Shown here: piece by piece, positions 1 through 8,160 of the stretch
Position numbering within the stretch: position 1 is the stretch's first letter
Layout of the letters: every line of letters starts with the position of its first letter
Assembly: GCA_015680685.1 (NCBI GenBank)
Contig: MNCI01008673.1
Span: 17,483-41,772, forward strand
Length of the DNA stretch: 24,290 nucleotides
Direction: 5' to 3'
Source: Gnetum montanum
Lineage: Eukaryota; Streptophyta; Gnetopsida; Gnetales; Gnetaceae
Notes under the pieces: generated by a model
Told to the model about the DNA's origin: nothing
Seen by the model: only the letters and a program-made list of their open reading frames with translations
Database searches by the model: none
Made by a program: the position numbers and the translations under genes

Positions 1-290
1 AGCCATGCCCTTCCCATTATAATTGGGAAGTCCCCTTTGTTGTTGTTGACTTCAATCACCAAGAAATCAGCTAGGTAAGACCAACCACACACAGTGGTAA
101 TGACGTCCTCCACCAATCCCAAGGGAATGGTGATGGACTGGTCTGCCAACTCTAGTTGAATGTTGCTCTTCTTAAGTTGGGGCAGGTTCCAGGCTTGATA
201 CATTTCTTGTGATATTAAATTGACTCTAGAACTTGAGTCAAGAAGAGTCCTATGTGGTTCATTCCCGGTGATTTGTAAATAGATTAAGGG
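1..290 (-). pseudogene. Element 1 retroviral-type aspartic protease, truncated by window edge
   Basis: The minus-strand translation contains LLDSSSRVNLIS, then QAWNLPQLKKSNIQLELADQ, then a GLVEDVITTVCGWSY block and the end motif FPIIMGRAW. It matches the better preserved protease of element 2 (20329-20733) over its length. The family active site is D-S/T-G in the LLDSGA context; here it reads D-S-S, so the glycine is lost and the copy is probably inactive. The protease would cleave the Gag-Pol precursor inside the particle. The left window edge cuts the protein just after the GRAW motif, before the link to RT. Confidence 0.8.
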
Positions 291-1424
291 GCTTCCAGGA
301 TCAGTTAGTTTCCTGGGAAGGTGGCCTACCTTGATCCAGTTAGTTATGGTATGCGTTAACATAACCATATATGTTAAGCTCTGTTGGACTGAAGGGTGCT
401 TTGAAGTGTTAGATGGTGGAGGAGTGTACATGGGCCCAACCGCTTATTGTTGCAAGAGTTTGTTTGGGCTTTTGGTTCTGAAGAAGGGTCTTCTCTTTTT
501 ACAGTTGTTAGAACTAGCAGCAGGTTGAATATTTACAACTCTCGCAGCGTGACGTTGCTGCGGTTGAGTAGGAAGTTCCCGTTGCATTATTAGAGCAGGA
601 GGTGTTATGGGAACTACTTGTGGAAGAGGTGCGGATGGATTTGAAGGATGGCATGGGTATGGAGTGTCTCCCGGAGGAGAAGGAGTCCTTCTGAAGTACT
701 CCTAAACTTGGTAGTGATGGTGGGGAGTTTTGTGACTCGTAGAGTCACTTGCAGAAATCGGCTGCTGCACATAATATCCATAAGGGTTGGGCTACCGGTA
801 AGGGTACTGATGTTTTGGTGATGGCATCCTCCATGACTATGGGTATTGCCACTGTTGATGCTGTTCAATGGGTTGTGGTGGAGTTCCACTTGGATAATAC
901 GTTAATGGTTGGTGGAACTACCTTGGGTTACCTTGGGGATAAGGTAACCTATGGGGTGTTTGCTGTTGATTAAGTCTTGGATTAAGTGCATACACCCTAG
1001 ACTCCTGTAAATGTGAGATGATGGGACAACATCCCTTAGGATGGTCATAGTGGGTGATCTCACATCCACCGTCATCGTCTGTGTCTGATTCCACAACCCC
1101 ATCGGAGTTAGTGATTTTCCCCTTACCCTTGTTATGTGCAGGGCCTAAATCTCTCCACTTTGTCTTACCTTTGTCACTACTTTGTTCTACCTTAGACTCT
1201 TCTATAATTTTTAAGATAGTTTCAATTTTAGAGTCTAAGGAACTTCATACGTCATCTACCTTAGCCGCTATTTTCGTTGTGAGATTTTGAAGCGACAAGG
1301 TCTTTTTGTTCACCAACTCGTCGATTGGTGACTCATCCTCTTCATCAAAAAATTTCACTCCCTTCTTTTGAAGGGAGGGATCGCGGTTGTATTCTTTTGC
1401 ACTTTCCCTTTTGCATAGCTCACC
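291..1424 (-). pseudogene. Element 1 gag C-terminal region and Pro/Gln-rich linker before protease
   Basis: Minus-strand frames give a charged, lysine-rich stretch (KKGVKFFDEEDESPIDELV, about 1310-1380), a CEITHYDHPKGCC block near 1020-1060, and then a long run rich in Pro, Gln, Tyr and His down to about 300 (for example PQGNPR, SGTPPQPIEQHQQW). The same order is seen in element 2 at 20740-21900, including CDICQYETP. I see no intact CX2CX4HX4C zinc knuckle; the Cys-containing block may be a remnant of a nucleic-acid-binding motif, but that is a guess. Several stops and frame changes are present. Confidence 0.6.
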
Positions 1425-2438
1425 TTATTCTTTTGCTACTTGTTCCAACAAGCGATGTACTTTATGGGCTCTAAGTTGTGAGAGTCTCCGTTTGGCATAA
1501 GTCCCAAGGGTTCTTCTCGTCTCATGCCTTAGCCGATCCACGATGTGGCGAAGTTGATCCTGTTGAGCGTACCCATGGCCTGGGCAACAATGTAATAATG
1601 TGTAATAGCGGGCCATGGCAGCATCCAAGGGTTCATGAGTACCTTGCTTCCAGCCTTGGATCTACTTACGCAAATTGGACACTCTGGAGTACGTTTGATA
1701 CTTATCGTTGAAGAGTTCTAGCATCATACTCCACCTCCTGATGGTTTCTGGTTCTAAGGACTGGTACCAGCTCTTTGCTTCCTTGATGAGTGTCCTTGAT
1801 AACAACTTAAGTTTTTTCCACTTATTTTCTATATTCTGCAAGGCACAGGCATCGTGGAATGCCTATAAATGATTTTGCGGATCTGCATTGTATCCCCCTT
1901 CAAATCGTGGGATATTGTTCTAAACGTTTGATCCGACTATCTTTTAAATGCCTTGTGGGAATTCTAACTGCCTCCATTATGTCAAGCATACTTTGGGTTG
2001 CGAGTAGGGGCTCATCATGATCATCTCTTTCATGACGCCTGTGATGTCTTCGTCGTTCCCTACTCTCCCTACGTCCTTGCCCTTGTCCTCTCTCTCGAAT
2101 TTCCCGTCGAGGTCTTTCGTCCTTCTTACCTTTATCCTCACTTTTATGTTCATGGTGGCTGCGCCCAGATGTGGAAGGAGAGGGTGAGTGATGAGATGAA
2201 GGGAAAGAGGAAGGGAAACCATCGCCATGACAATGTTTCTTTCTTTCTCTTCGACTACTTCAGCCCCGATCGTTATAATGATCTAAGTGTTCATCCTTAG
2301 CATGAGTTGTTGTTCCCTCTGTGAACAGTTGGTGTTCACGGGCATCAGAACTAGGGTTATGTATCGTTGATCGTAGGTTCTGATACCCAACCTCCTCACC
2401 ATCGTTAGGAGGGGGAACATCGTTAGTATCTTGGATCT
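1425..2438 (-). pseudogene. Element 1 gag module B (second copy)
   Basis: A second gag-like region follows module A directly. From its N-terminal side it has an Asp/Asn/Pro-rich stretch (DVPPPNDGEEVGY, about 2380-2420), an Arg/Ser/Lys-rich stretch (about 2050-2250), a frameshifted form of the DEPLLAT block (about 1990-2010), and then the gag core: RFEGGYNADPQNHL, AFHDACALQNIENKWKKLK, IRRWSMMLELFNDKYQTY and IQGWKQGTHEPLD, ending near 1425 in LRAHKVHRLLEQVAKE. It lies close to the single gag of element 2 (WSMMLEIFNDKYQTYSK, KQGGHEPLD) and further from module A. Retrotransposon Gag forms the particle and binds element RNA. At least four stops or frame changes are present. Confidence 0.8.
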
Positions 2439-3017
2439 GTCCAGGGGTTCATGCTGCCCTTGTTTCCACTCTTGGATCTATCTCCTTAAGGCTGACACTC
2501 TTGCATAAGTTTGATAGTTTTCATTGAAGAGTTCTACCATTGTCGGCCAACGTTGAATTGATTTTGGCCTTAAGGACCTATACCATATTTTTACTTGGCC
2601 AATGAGTGTCATAGGAAAGGGCTTAGGTTTTTTCCATCCATTATTAATATTGTTCCATACACAAGCATCATGGAAGGCTTGCAAATGACGTTGTGGATAT
2701 AGATCATAGCCTCCTGAAAACTTGGGAAAGTTGTTTAAATCAAGCCTGGGTAGATGGCTTTCCTTGCGATGCCTGCAGGATATTTGAACATCCTCTTGTA
2801 TATGCATTAGGCTCTTAGTGGCCAGCAAGGGTTCATCGTCACTATGTAGGTTATGAATTTGTGAGTTGGGATGATGTTGTCTTTGTTTGTGTACATAGGA
2901 GACCCTTGCATCAGATTGAGTACTCCAAACTTTGTCTTCATCATCGTATAATTCGTTGGGTCTCCAATGAATTGCCTTACTGGTTGTTGTGTTATCATAG
3001 TCTTGTAAGAGAGACAT
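2439..3017 (-). pseudogene. Element 1 gag module A (5'-proximal copy)
   Basis: An open frame starts at the ATG ending at 3017, only 115 bp inside the primer-binding site, as expected for gag. It runs about 179 codons: an acidic/polar N-terminus, SDDEPLLATKSLMHIQEDV, then the gag core LNNFPKFSGGYDLYPQRHL, AFHDACVWNNINNGWKKPK, PFPMTLIGQVKIWYRSLRP and RWPTMVELFNENYQTYAR. It stops at TAG (2478-2480), where the homologues have Gln (CAG), a C-to-T change; homology continues as IQEWKQGQHEPLD to about 2439. There the sequence jumps to the N-terminal part of a second gag (module B). The core matches the Retrotrans_gag pattern of plant Athila-type elements. Confidence 0.85.
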
Positions 3018-3132
3018 AGTTGTGAATTTGTGTGTGACTTAATTGAAATCAAGTTCTTTTCTAAGAGAAATATCGTGAATACTTTGTTACAGCGATCTTG
3101 TATGATATAACTAATCTAAATAACTAGCACTG

Positions 3133-3150
3133 TCCCCGGAAATGGCACCA
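3133..3150 (-). other. Primer-binding site of element 1, tRNA-Asp type
   Basis: One base inside the LTR end, the minus strand reads TGGTGCCATTTCCGGGGA. From memory, the plant tRNA-Asp 3' end would give TGGCGCCGTTGCCGGGGA, so 15 of 18 positions match. tRNA-Asp priming is typical of Athila/Tat-type plant elements. The location also fixes the orientation of the element and the LTR boundary. Confidence 0.8.
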
Positions 3151-3151
3151 A

Positions 3152-4011
3152 TGATGAGTGGCTAGGTACCCTTACACTTAACCATATGAATATGAGTGTT
3201 CACGCATGATCTGGTCGAACTCTATAGACAGGCTACTTGTGGTATCTAGATAGTTACTCATTGATCGTAGTTCACTGTCTTCCTACCTGGACTAGTATTT
3301 GCTTTGTCACATATGATTTAATCCAGAGTGAGGTGTATGATGTGTTTCCTATCACTATGCTACTCCTAGGAACAATGGAAAATAACTTTGTTTTAAGCTA
3401 AGAGGAAAAGGGAGAAGAGAATCTAAGCTAGCCTAAGTGCAATGAACATCCATCCTTAATCATCTGTACACATCTTGTACCTCATGTACTACTACTGGGA
3501 TTACCAAGTGCATGTCCTAGGTACGCTACTAGGATACCAAATAGTCATACTTAAATGCTCATGATTAAGTCGTACTCATTTCACATTTAATAACAGGGGT
3601 AGGAAATGAGGGTACAGGAATATTAATTAAGAGAGCGATAAATAACAATAATAGTAAGCAATTAAAACTAAGTGAATGTTGCAATGATGAAGTAATCTCT
3701 ATCTTTATTGTCGGTCATGTGCATGTCCAAGTACGTCACACTCAAATAAAGATTTCATACAATTACAATCATCACATTGCGGGCATGCACTGAGGAAAGG
3801 GTTGAGAGGAATTAAAACTGACAAAAAGATCCTACTCTAACACTAACCTTTTCTATGAGTCTCCTGTGCATCCAATTGTGTATTTAGAAGCTCACACAGG
3901 AACCACGATATCATGTATCCAATATTGCTAGTGACACGATATCACGTATCCGATATTGAGGGTCTGATATCGAGGGTCCGATATTAGAGCCTGACAAATC
4001 ATGGTTCATCA
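3152..4011 (-). repeat. Element 1 5' LTR (860 bp)
   Basis: The segment is bounded by TGATGAG at 3152 and TTCATCA at 4011, giving terminal inverted TGATGA/TCATCA ends like those of the other elements here. Its inner end (GGCTAGGTACCC, then TTCACGCATGA and GGTCGAA) matches the inner ends of the element 2 LTRs at 11955 and 23481. The middle also matches in patches (CTTTATTGTCGGTCA, ACTCAAATAAAG, TGCGGGCA), but overall it is far more diverged from the element 2 LTRs than they are from each other. On the minus strand a weak TATA-like CTAAATAC lies near 3875-3890, and upstream of it lies a phased GATAT array (3907-3985). Confidence 0.85.
3907..3985 (-). repeat. Phased GATAT motif array in the element 1 LTR (U3 side)
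   Basis: GATAT (or AATAT) starts at 3907, 3921, 3938, 3952, 3966 and 3980, so spacing is 14 bp except for one 17-bp step. Two sub-blocks are visible: two copies of a 22-bp unit (3905-3926 and 3936-3957, 20 of 22 identical) and two copies of a 14-bp unit (3958-3971 and 3972-3985, 12 of 14 identical). In minus-strand orientation it lies just upstream of the TATA-like site, where U3 enhancers usually sit. An enhancer role is inference. Confidence 0.7.
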
Positions 4012-5540
4012 TTGTTGCTTTAATTTCATTCATTGTAACTTATTCTCCAATAATACTTCCATGCACTTCTATTCTAAGATGAGTAATATGTGTATTAGAG
4101 GTCTTGAAGGTTGCCTTATTAAACCCTCAAAATAAAAAATAGAAGACATATTATATGCTAAATAACTATTAATAGTCTTAGCATATGCAGTGATGGAATC
4201 ATTTATATAAAGTGATTGCAATTTAGGTATCTTTTACTTTTATAAATTTAAAAATCTCATTGCAAGGTTCATCTTTAATTTTTAGCAAGGAAAAATGACT
4301 TTTAGTGAGAGCATTTTTAGCTTCAAAAGCATTTCAACAATGTTTAGCATAACAAAGTTTAGCTAATGCTTTGTGATTTTCAAAATCAAAGGGATCATGA
4401 GCTAAAAGAAATTGCATTTGCTTGATAGATTCTACAAGCTCTTCTTCAACTTGATACTTTTGTTTAGCAAATTGATTTCAAAACCATCTTGCATAAATTT
4501 TGACTCTACAAGTAGTTTACTACAACTAATGAATCCAACCAATATTACCACTAAGGTTTTTTCTTTGCATTCATATTAGCATTTATATGAAAAAGCTCGT
4601 GCTTTTGAAAGAAGGAAGAATTAATCCTTGAGAGATACTAATGGGAAAATGGTCTAATAAATTAACATCTATGCACACTTCTACTTTCCATCTAAGCTTA
4701 CAAAAGAAAATATTAGAGATATAAAATCTATCAAGTCAATAATCAATTCTATCTTTTATAGAAAGTATAGTTCATCTCATTTGAATGATATGGAAATAAA
4801 GAATAGCAATAAAAAGAAAATATGTTTTTGAAATTATACAAATCTTTTTTTTTCTTGAGAAGACATATTAGGAAGAAGGACACCAAGTTTATCTAAATGA
4901 CTTTTAACCATATTGAGATCATCTTTAATAAGTCAGGGAACTGTAGGTAGATATAGATGGTATTTTCAGACCTCTTATTAATCTTTCAAATTATTAGGAG
5001 CATAAGGATCATAGAGTTCAAATTTTTTTTCACTGTAACAAGTAATCCAAGTTACTCTTCTAAGGTTGTTAAAGCCAAAATTTTAAACTTTTCGAATTCC
5101 ATTATTATCAATTAAAATAGAAACACCACATTTATTAACTTCATGAGTAGTAAAAAAAATAATGCAGTTTTTTCTTTGGTAGGAAAAGAAAAGTTGGAGA
5201 TAAATGTTAGTTTAAAGGATACTTCATGACAATCTTTGCTCGAGACCTATAAGAAAAACTCTGAACATTTCATGTTAAATTAACATTGAGATGTGGGGAT
5301 GGAGGTCCCCGCCCTTGATTTTTCAAGTTTAACATTTGTCTCACAACCCATGTCACTAGTAAGTGAAAAAGTATTACTTGATTCAAAAACATTTAGAACA
5401 TTAACAAAATTAGAAAAAGAAGGTAAAACCTTATGAGTATTTGAATTCAAATCCTTATTTGTAGGTCTCCTTTCTTTTGCATTACACTAAGTGAAATCCT
5501 TCTGTATCAACACTTTTATTACCAAACTATGCTAAATAAG
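4012..5540 (-). pseudogene. L1-type LINE remnant: endonuclease and start of the linker to RT
   Basis: Minus-strand translation in changing frames gives, in order: a polar stretch (about 5330-5480); NVNLT*NVQSF followed by SRAKIVMKY (about 5230-5290), fitting the start of an L1 APE-type endonuclease where WNVRG is usual; NKCGVSILID and RRVTWITCYSEKKFELYDPY, then APNN (about 4990-5150), like the GVAIL and VYAPN blocks; RIDY*LDRFYISN (about 4711-4749) and LLDHFPIS (about 4636-4665), like the SRIDRF and SDHxPI C-terminal motifs; then LAHDPFDFENHKALAKLCYA and SHFSLLKIKD (about 4270-4440), like the linker before RT. Two stops replace Trp (TGG to TGA). The RT part would lie beyond 4012, where the element 1 LTR cuts in. 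The first ~200 bp (5330-5540) are only loosely assigned. Confidence 0.65.
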
Positions 5541-5574
5541 TCTTTTATTCTAGAGAAGAGTACTTTTAGGTTGG

Positions 5575-6523
5575 AACCCTTCGAGATATGGGGTGTTGAC
5601 TTCATGTGTCCCATCAACCCATGTCTAACAGGAAGGCATATATTATAGTAGCAGTTGACTACTACACAAAATGGGCAAAAGCAGTAGCCATTACTGATTG
5701 TACATCATCCACTACTACCAAATTTATACAAAAAAATATTGTGAATAGGTTTGGGATGCCACATTTACTAATTTCTGATAATGAAACTCATTTCATAGGT
5801 GTCACATTTAGAAAATTAATGCAATGCTTGGGGGTAGAACAAAAATTAATGCAATGCTTGGGGATAGAACATAAATTAACAACACCTTACCACCCCCAAG
5901 CCAACGGTTAAGCAGAGTTAAGCAATTGGGAGATTAAAAAAATACTAACATGAACCATTAGCAAATATAGGAAGGACTGAAGTACAAAACTTAATAATGC
6001 TCCTTAGGATTATCATTCAACTTAGAAACTTCCTATTGGATATTCTCCCTATGAGTTAGTGTATGGGAAACTTCCAACACTTCCAATTCAATCCGAGCTC
6101 TGTAGACTCTCAATGACTTGTGATCTAAACCTCAACCTAAGTTTAGCACAGAAGGAAAGATTGATCAATCTAAATGTGCTAGACAAAAATTTCTTAGTGG
6201 CCCTATCCTTGAATGAGGTGAATGAGGCATTTAGCAAGCAGCATTATGACCTTAAAATTAGGAAAGTAAAACTTCAACCTGGAGATAAGGTTCTTTACTG
6301 GAACCCCACACATGTATCCCAAAAGACAAAATTTCAAACATTGTGGGAGGGACCTTATATAATTGATCAAGCCTTTCCCTCTAGGGTCATGATAATTTAC
6401 AAACATGATAGCCCAAATAAAAAGCAGTTGGTTAATATCCATCAAGTTAAACCTTTCCTAGAAGTAAGATTGGCCAGTGCAACTACTACCTTAACAAATG
6501 GACAACCACGTTCTATTTTTTGA
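5575..6523 (+). pseudogene. Element 3 integrase (catalytic core and C-terminal domain), 5' truncated
   Basis: The core starts with LEPFEIWGVDFM (about 5572-5607), which keeps the first catalytic Asp. A frameshift follows; then YIIVAVDYYTKWAKAV, VNRFGMPHLLISDNETHF (second Asp kept) and TTPYHPQANG*AEL (Glu kept, but CAA to TAA stop before it). Another frame change leads to MYGKLPTLPIQSEL and the C-terminal domain, with GDKVLYWNP and FQTLWEGPYII, the GPF/Y-type motif of Ty3/gypsy integrases. The final stop is at 6521-6523 after GQPRSIF, exactly where element 2 ends. The DDE triad is thus still readable, unlike in element 2. A 30-bp in-frame tandem duplication (5811-5870) adds ten residues between the second Asp and the Glu. 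The zinc-binding N-terminus is missing. Confidence 0.88.
5811..5870 (+). repeat. 30-bp tandem duplication inside the element 3 integrase
   Basis: Two adjacent 30-bp units contain TTAATGCAATGCTTGGGG, followed by GTAGAAC in the first and ATAGAAC in the second. It is in frame and reads KLMQCLGVEQ then KLMQCLGIEH. Element 2 has one copy (KLMQHLGVTH), so the duplication is specific to element 3. Confidence 0.9.
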
Positions 6524-7212
6524 ATCTCCTCCCTCCAACTCAGTCATGGGGGAGATGGCCATTTGTGCTGATCATTATCATGGCCTCTTAGTTTTTCTAT
6601 CCTTTTTGTTTTTCACATTGTTGATTCTACAAATTTTTTATTTTACAAGTTTTTGATTTTTTGAATTTCTCTAATTTTATACCATTTTTTAGTGCCTTTT
6701 AACTATCTTGATTATTTTACACTTTCTTATATATTTTACTTTATTTTTTTTCCTTTTGTTTAAGTGTGGTATTTTCTCATTTTACTAATAAATCTGCCTT
6801 ATTATCACAAGACAGAATGTTGCTGTTGCTGTTTACTAATGATGGGTTGTGCGTAATGTGTGATTGTCAATGTCTGGTTTCTATTTTTGAATTCTAATAT
6901 CTAATGACTTTAACATGATTTATTTTTCATGGAACAGGCAGTGAGTCCACATCATCTGCCCATCCAATGAACTCTATGATTTTCCTTATTTTGGAAATTT
7001 GAGGTCCCTTTTCATTAAAGAAACTTTTAATTAATCGGTGACCTATGTAGTTCCAGAATTAGAAAGGATCCAAAGGTTTGTAAGGGGTGTGACTTCAAGG
7101 GGACTCAATACTCTTTGTACTCTTCTTCTTGCTTGAGTGCTTGAGTGTTTTTCATGAACTTCTTACCGTTCCATGCCACCCAATGATAGGGAGATAAATA
7201 ACATTGTTGCAT

Positions 7213-7278
7213 GGTGTGGTTCCCATCATTCAAAAAAAAAAAAAAAACAAAAAAAATGATGGGAATTCAAAGCACACC
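7213..7278 (+). repeat. Imperfect hairpin 1 of element 3 spacer
   Basis: The left arm GGTGTGGTTCCCATCATT (7213-7230) pairs with the right arm at 7255-7278 (AATGATGGGAA, a short bulge, then CACACC). This gives an 11-bp inner stem and a 6-bp outer stem around an A-rich loop. A second copy follows 92 bp later and two more are in element 2 at the matching place. Confidence 0.8.
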
Positions 7279-7304
7279 CCTTCGACATGAATAATTCCTT
7301 ACAT

Positions 7305-7370
7305 GGTGTGGTTCCCATTTTGAAAAAAAAAAAAACAAAAACAAAAAAACTATGGGAATTTAAAGCACAT
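7305..7370 (+). repeat. Imperfect hairpin 2 of element 3 spacer
   Basis: GGTGTGGTTCCCAT (7305-7318) pairs with ATGGGAATTTAAAGCACATC (7351-7370): the inner stem TTCCCAT/ATGGGAA is perfect and the outer stem GGTGTG/CACATC has one G-T pair. The loop is A-rich, as in hairpin 1. The bulge between the stems is nearly identical in all copies (TTCAAAG, TTTAAAG). Confidence 0.8.
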
Positions 7371-8160
7371 CCCTTGGACAAATAAAAGGACTATAAACAC
7401 TAGCTATGGAACTCAAAAGACATGCACCTATGCCTGAAGGTTCCCTCTAACTAAGGCCCTCTCTCTCTCTCTCTTACTTCCTACTCCTCTCTCTCCTCTT
7501 TATGGAATGGTGGTTGTTTTGTGGAACCACTCTTGTGTCTCAAGTGGATGGATCAATTTTAGAGTGGCAATGCAAAGTCACTGAAAGTGGATGATTTTGG
7601 TCTGGACTGAGGATGAAACTTCTCGGGTCATTTTAACCACAAATTCCATAAGGGACTTCTTATGACCTCAATTTGGAACTCCATTCCACCTTCTCTATCA
7701 TCCATCCATGCTACCATAATTCACCTCACTACTAGGTTCTATGTTATGCTCTATGTCTTAGTCTGATGTGTTGGGATTCTTGAGTGGATTCTTTTGGGTT
7801 GGTCCTTAACTTGTCATGATCATGAAATAGACTATGGGGTCCACTTACCCCTTAGTTGAGGTTATGCACGGGCAAAAGGGTAGCAGCCTGCTATGGGGAG
7901 GATCCACTTGCATAGCTTTTGGCTTGATTAGTTAAGGTTACTTACCTTTGACATTGCTACAATCCTATATTTCATATTTTCCATTATGTAAAGTGCTTAG
8001 TACTCCTTAATCTTTCGTTGCATTCATCCATTAAATTATGTTTTCTCCATTTTTTCAAATTTATGAACTTCAATGCCCTCTTCACATGATTTCATACTAT
8101 TTTTGGTCTTCTAAGCTTTCATTTGGTCCCAATTTCATTGAAAAATTCCTTGTATTTTGA

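Larger units (their letters stand above)
1..4011 (-). mobile_element. Element 1: Ty3/gypsy (Athila/Tat-like) LTR retrotransposon, 5' part, left end outside window
   Basis: Read on the minus strand, the order is 5' LTR (4011 to 3152), a tRNA-Asp-like primer-binding site, two gag modules, a proline/glutamine-rich stretch, and an aspartic protease that runs off the left edge. Reverse transcriptase, RNase H, integrase and the 3' LTR must lie to the left if they survive. The protein matches to element 2 (13-24 kb) fix the order. All coding parts have stops or frameshifts, so this copy is dead. The outer LTR end at 4011 abuts a LINE remnant, which suggests insertion into that LINE. Candidate 5-bp target duplication is TTGTT at 4012-4016; its partner is outside the window. 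Confidence 0.88.
6524..8160 (+). other. Element 3 noncoding spacer between pol and the 3' ORF
   Basis: No credible ORF is seen. The first bases after the pol stop (CTCCTCCCTCCAACTCAGTC, then ATGGGGGAGA) match the same place in element 2 (17130-17166, minus). The stretch is very AT-rich at 6590-6760, holds two related hairpins (7213-7278 and 7305-7370) and a (CT)8 run at 7459-7474. About 7440-7830 aligns in patches with element 2 at 15930-16340 (GGTGGTT, TTTTGGTCTGGACT against TTTTAGGTCTAAACT, ATTCACCTCACTAC). From about 7830 on I find no counterpart in element 2. Confidence 0.7.

Noticed and set aside
614-1290. Several open stretches of 70-90 codons on both strands
   Set aside because: They overlap the minus-strand gag-protease linker, which is supported by its match to element 2.
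2998-3300. Possible host gene promoter between element 1 gag and sequences to the right
   Set aside because: The stretch is explained by the leader, primer-binding site and LTR of element 1.
3905-3985. CRISPR-like or satellite array
   Set aside because: Units are 14-22 bp without spacers and sit inside an LTR; a U3 motif array is the simpler reading.
7213-7370. A-rich tracts as SINE or processed-gene tails
   Set aside because: The tracts are loops of hairpins that recur at the same place in element 2; no SINE A/B boxes or target duplications seen.
7459-7474. (CT)8 run, and (AC)8 run at 16962-16977
   Set aside because: Ordinary microsatellites; noted in the spacer entries but not treated as findings.
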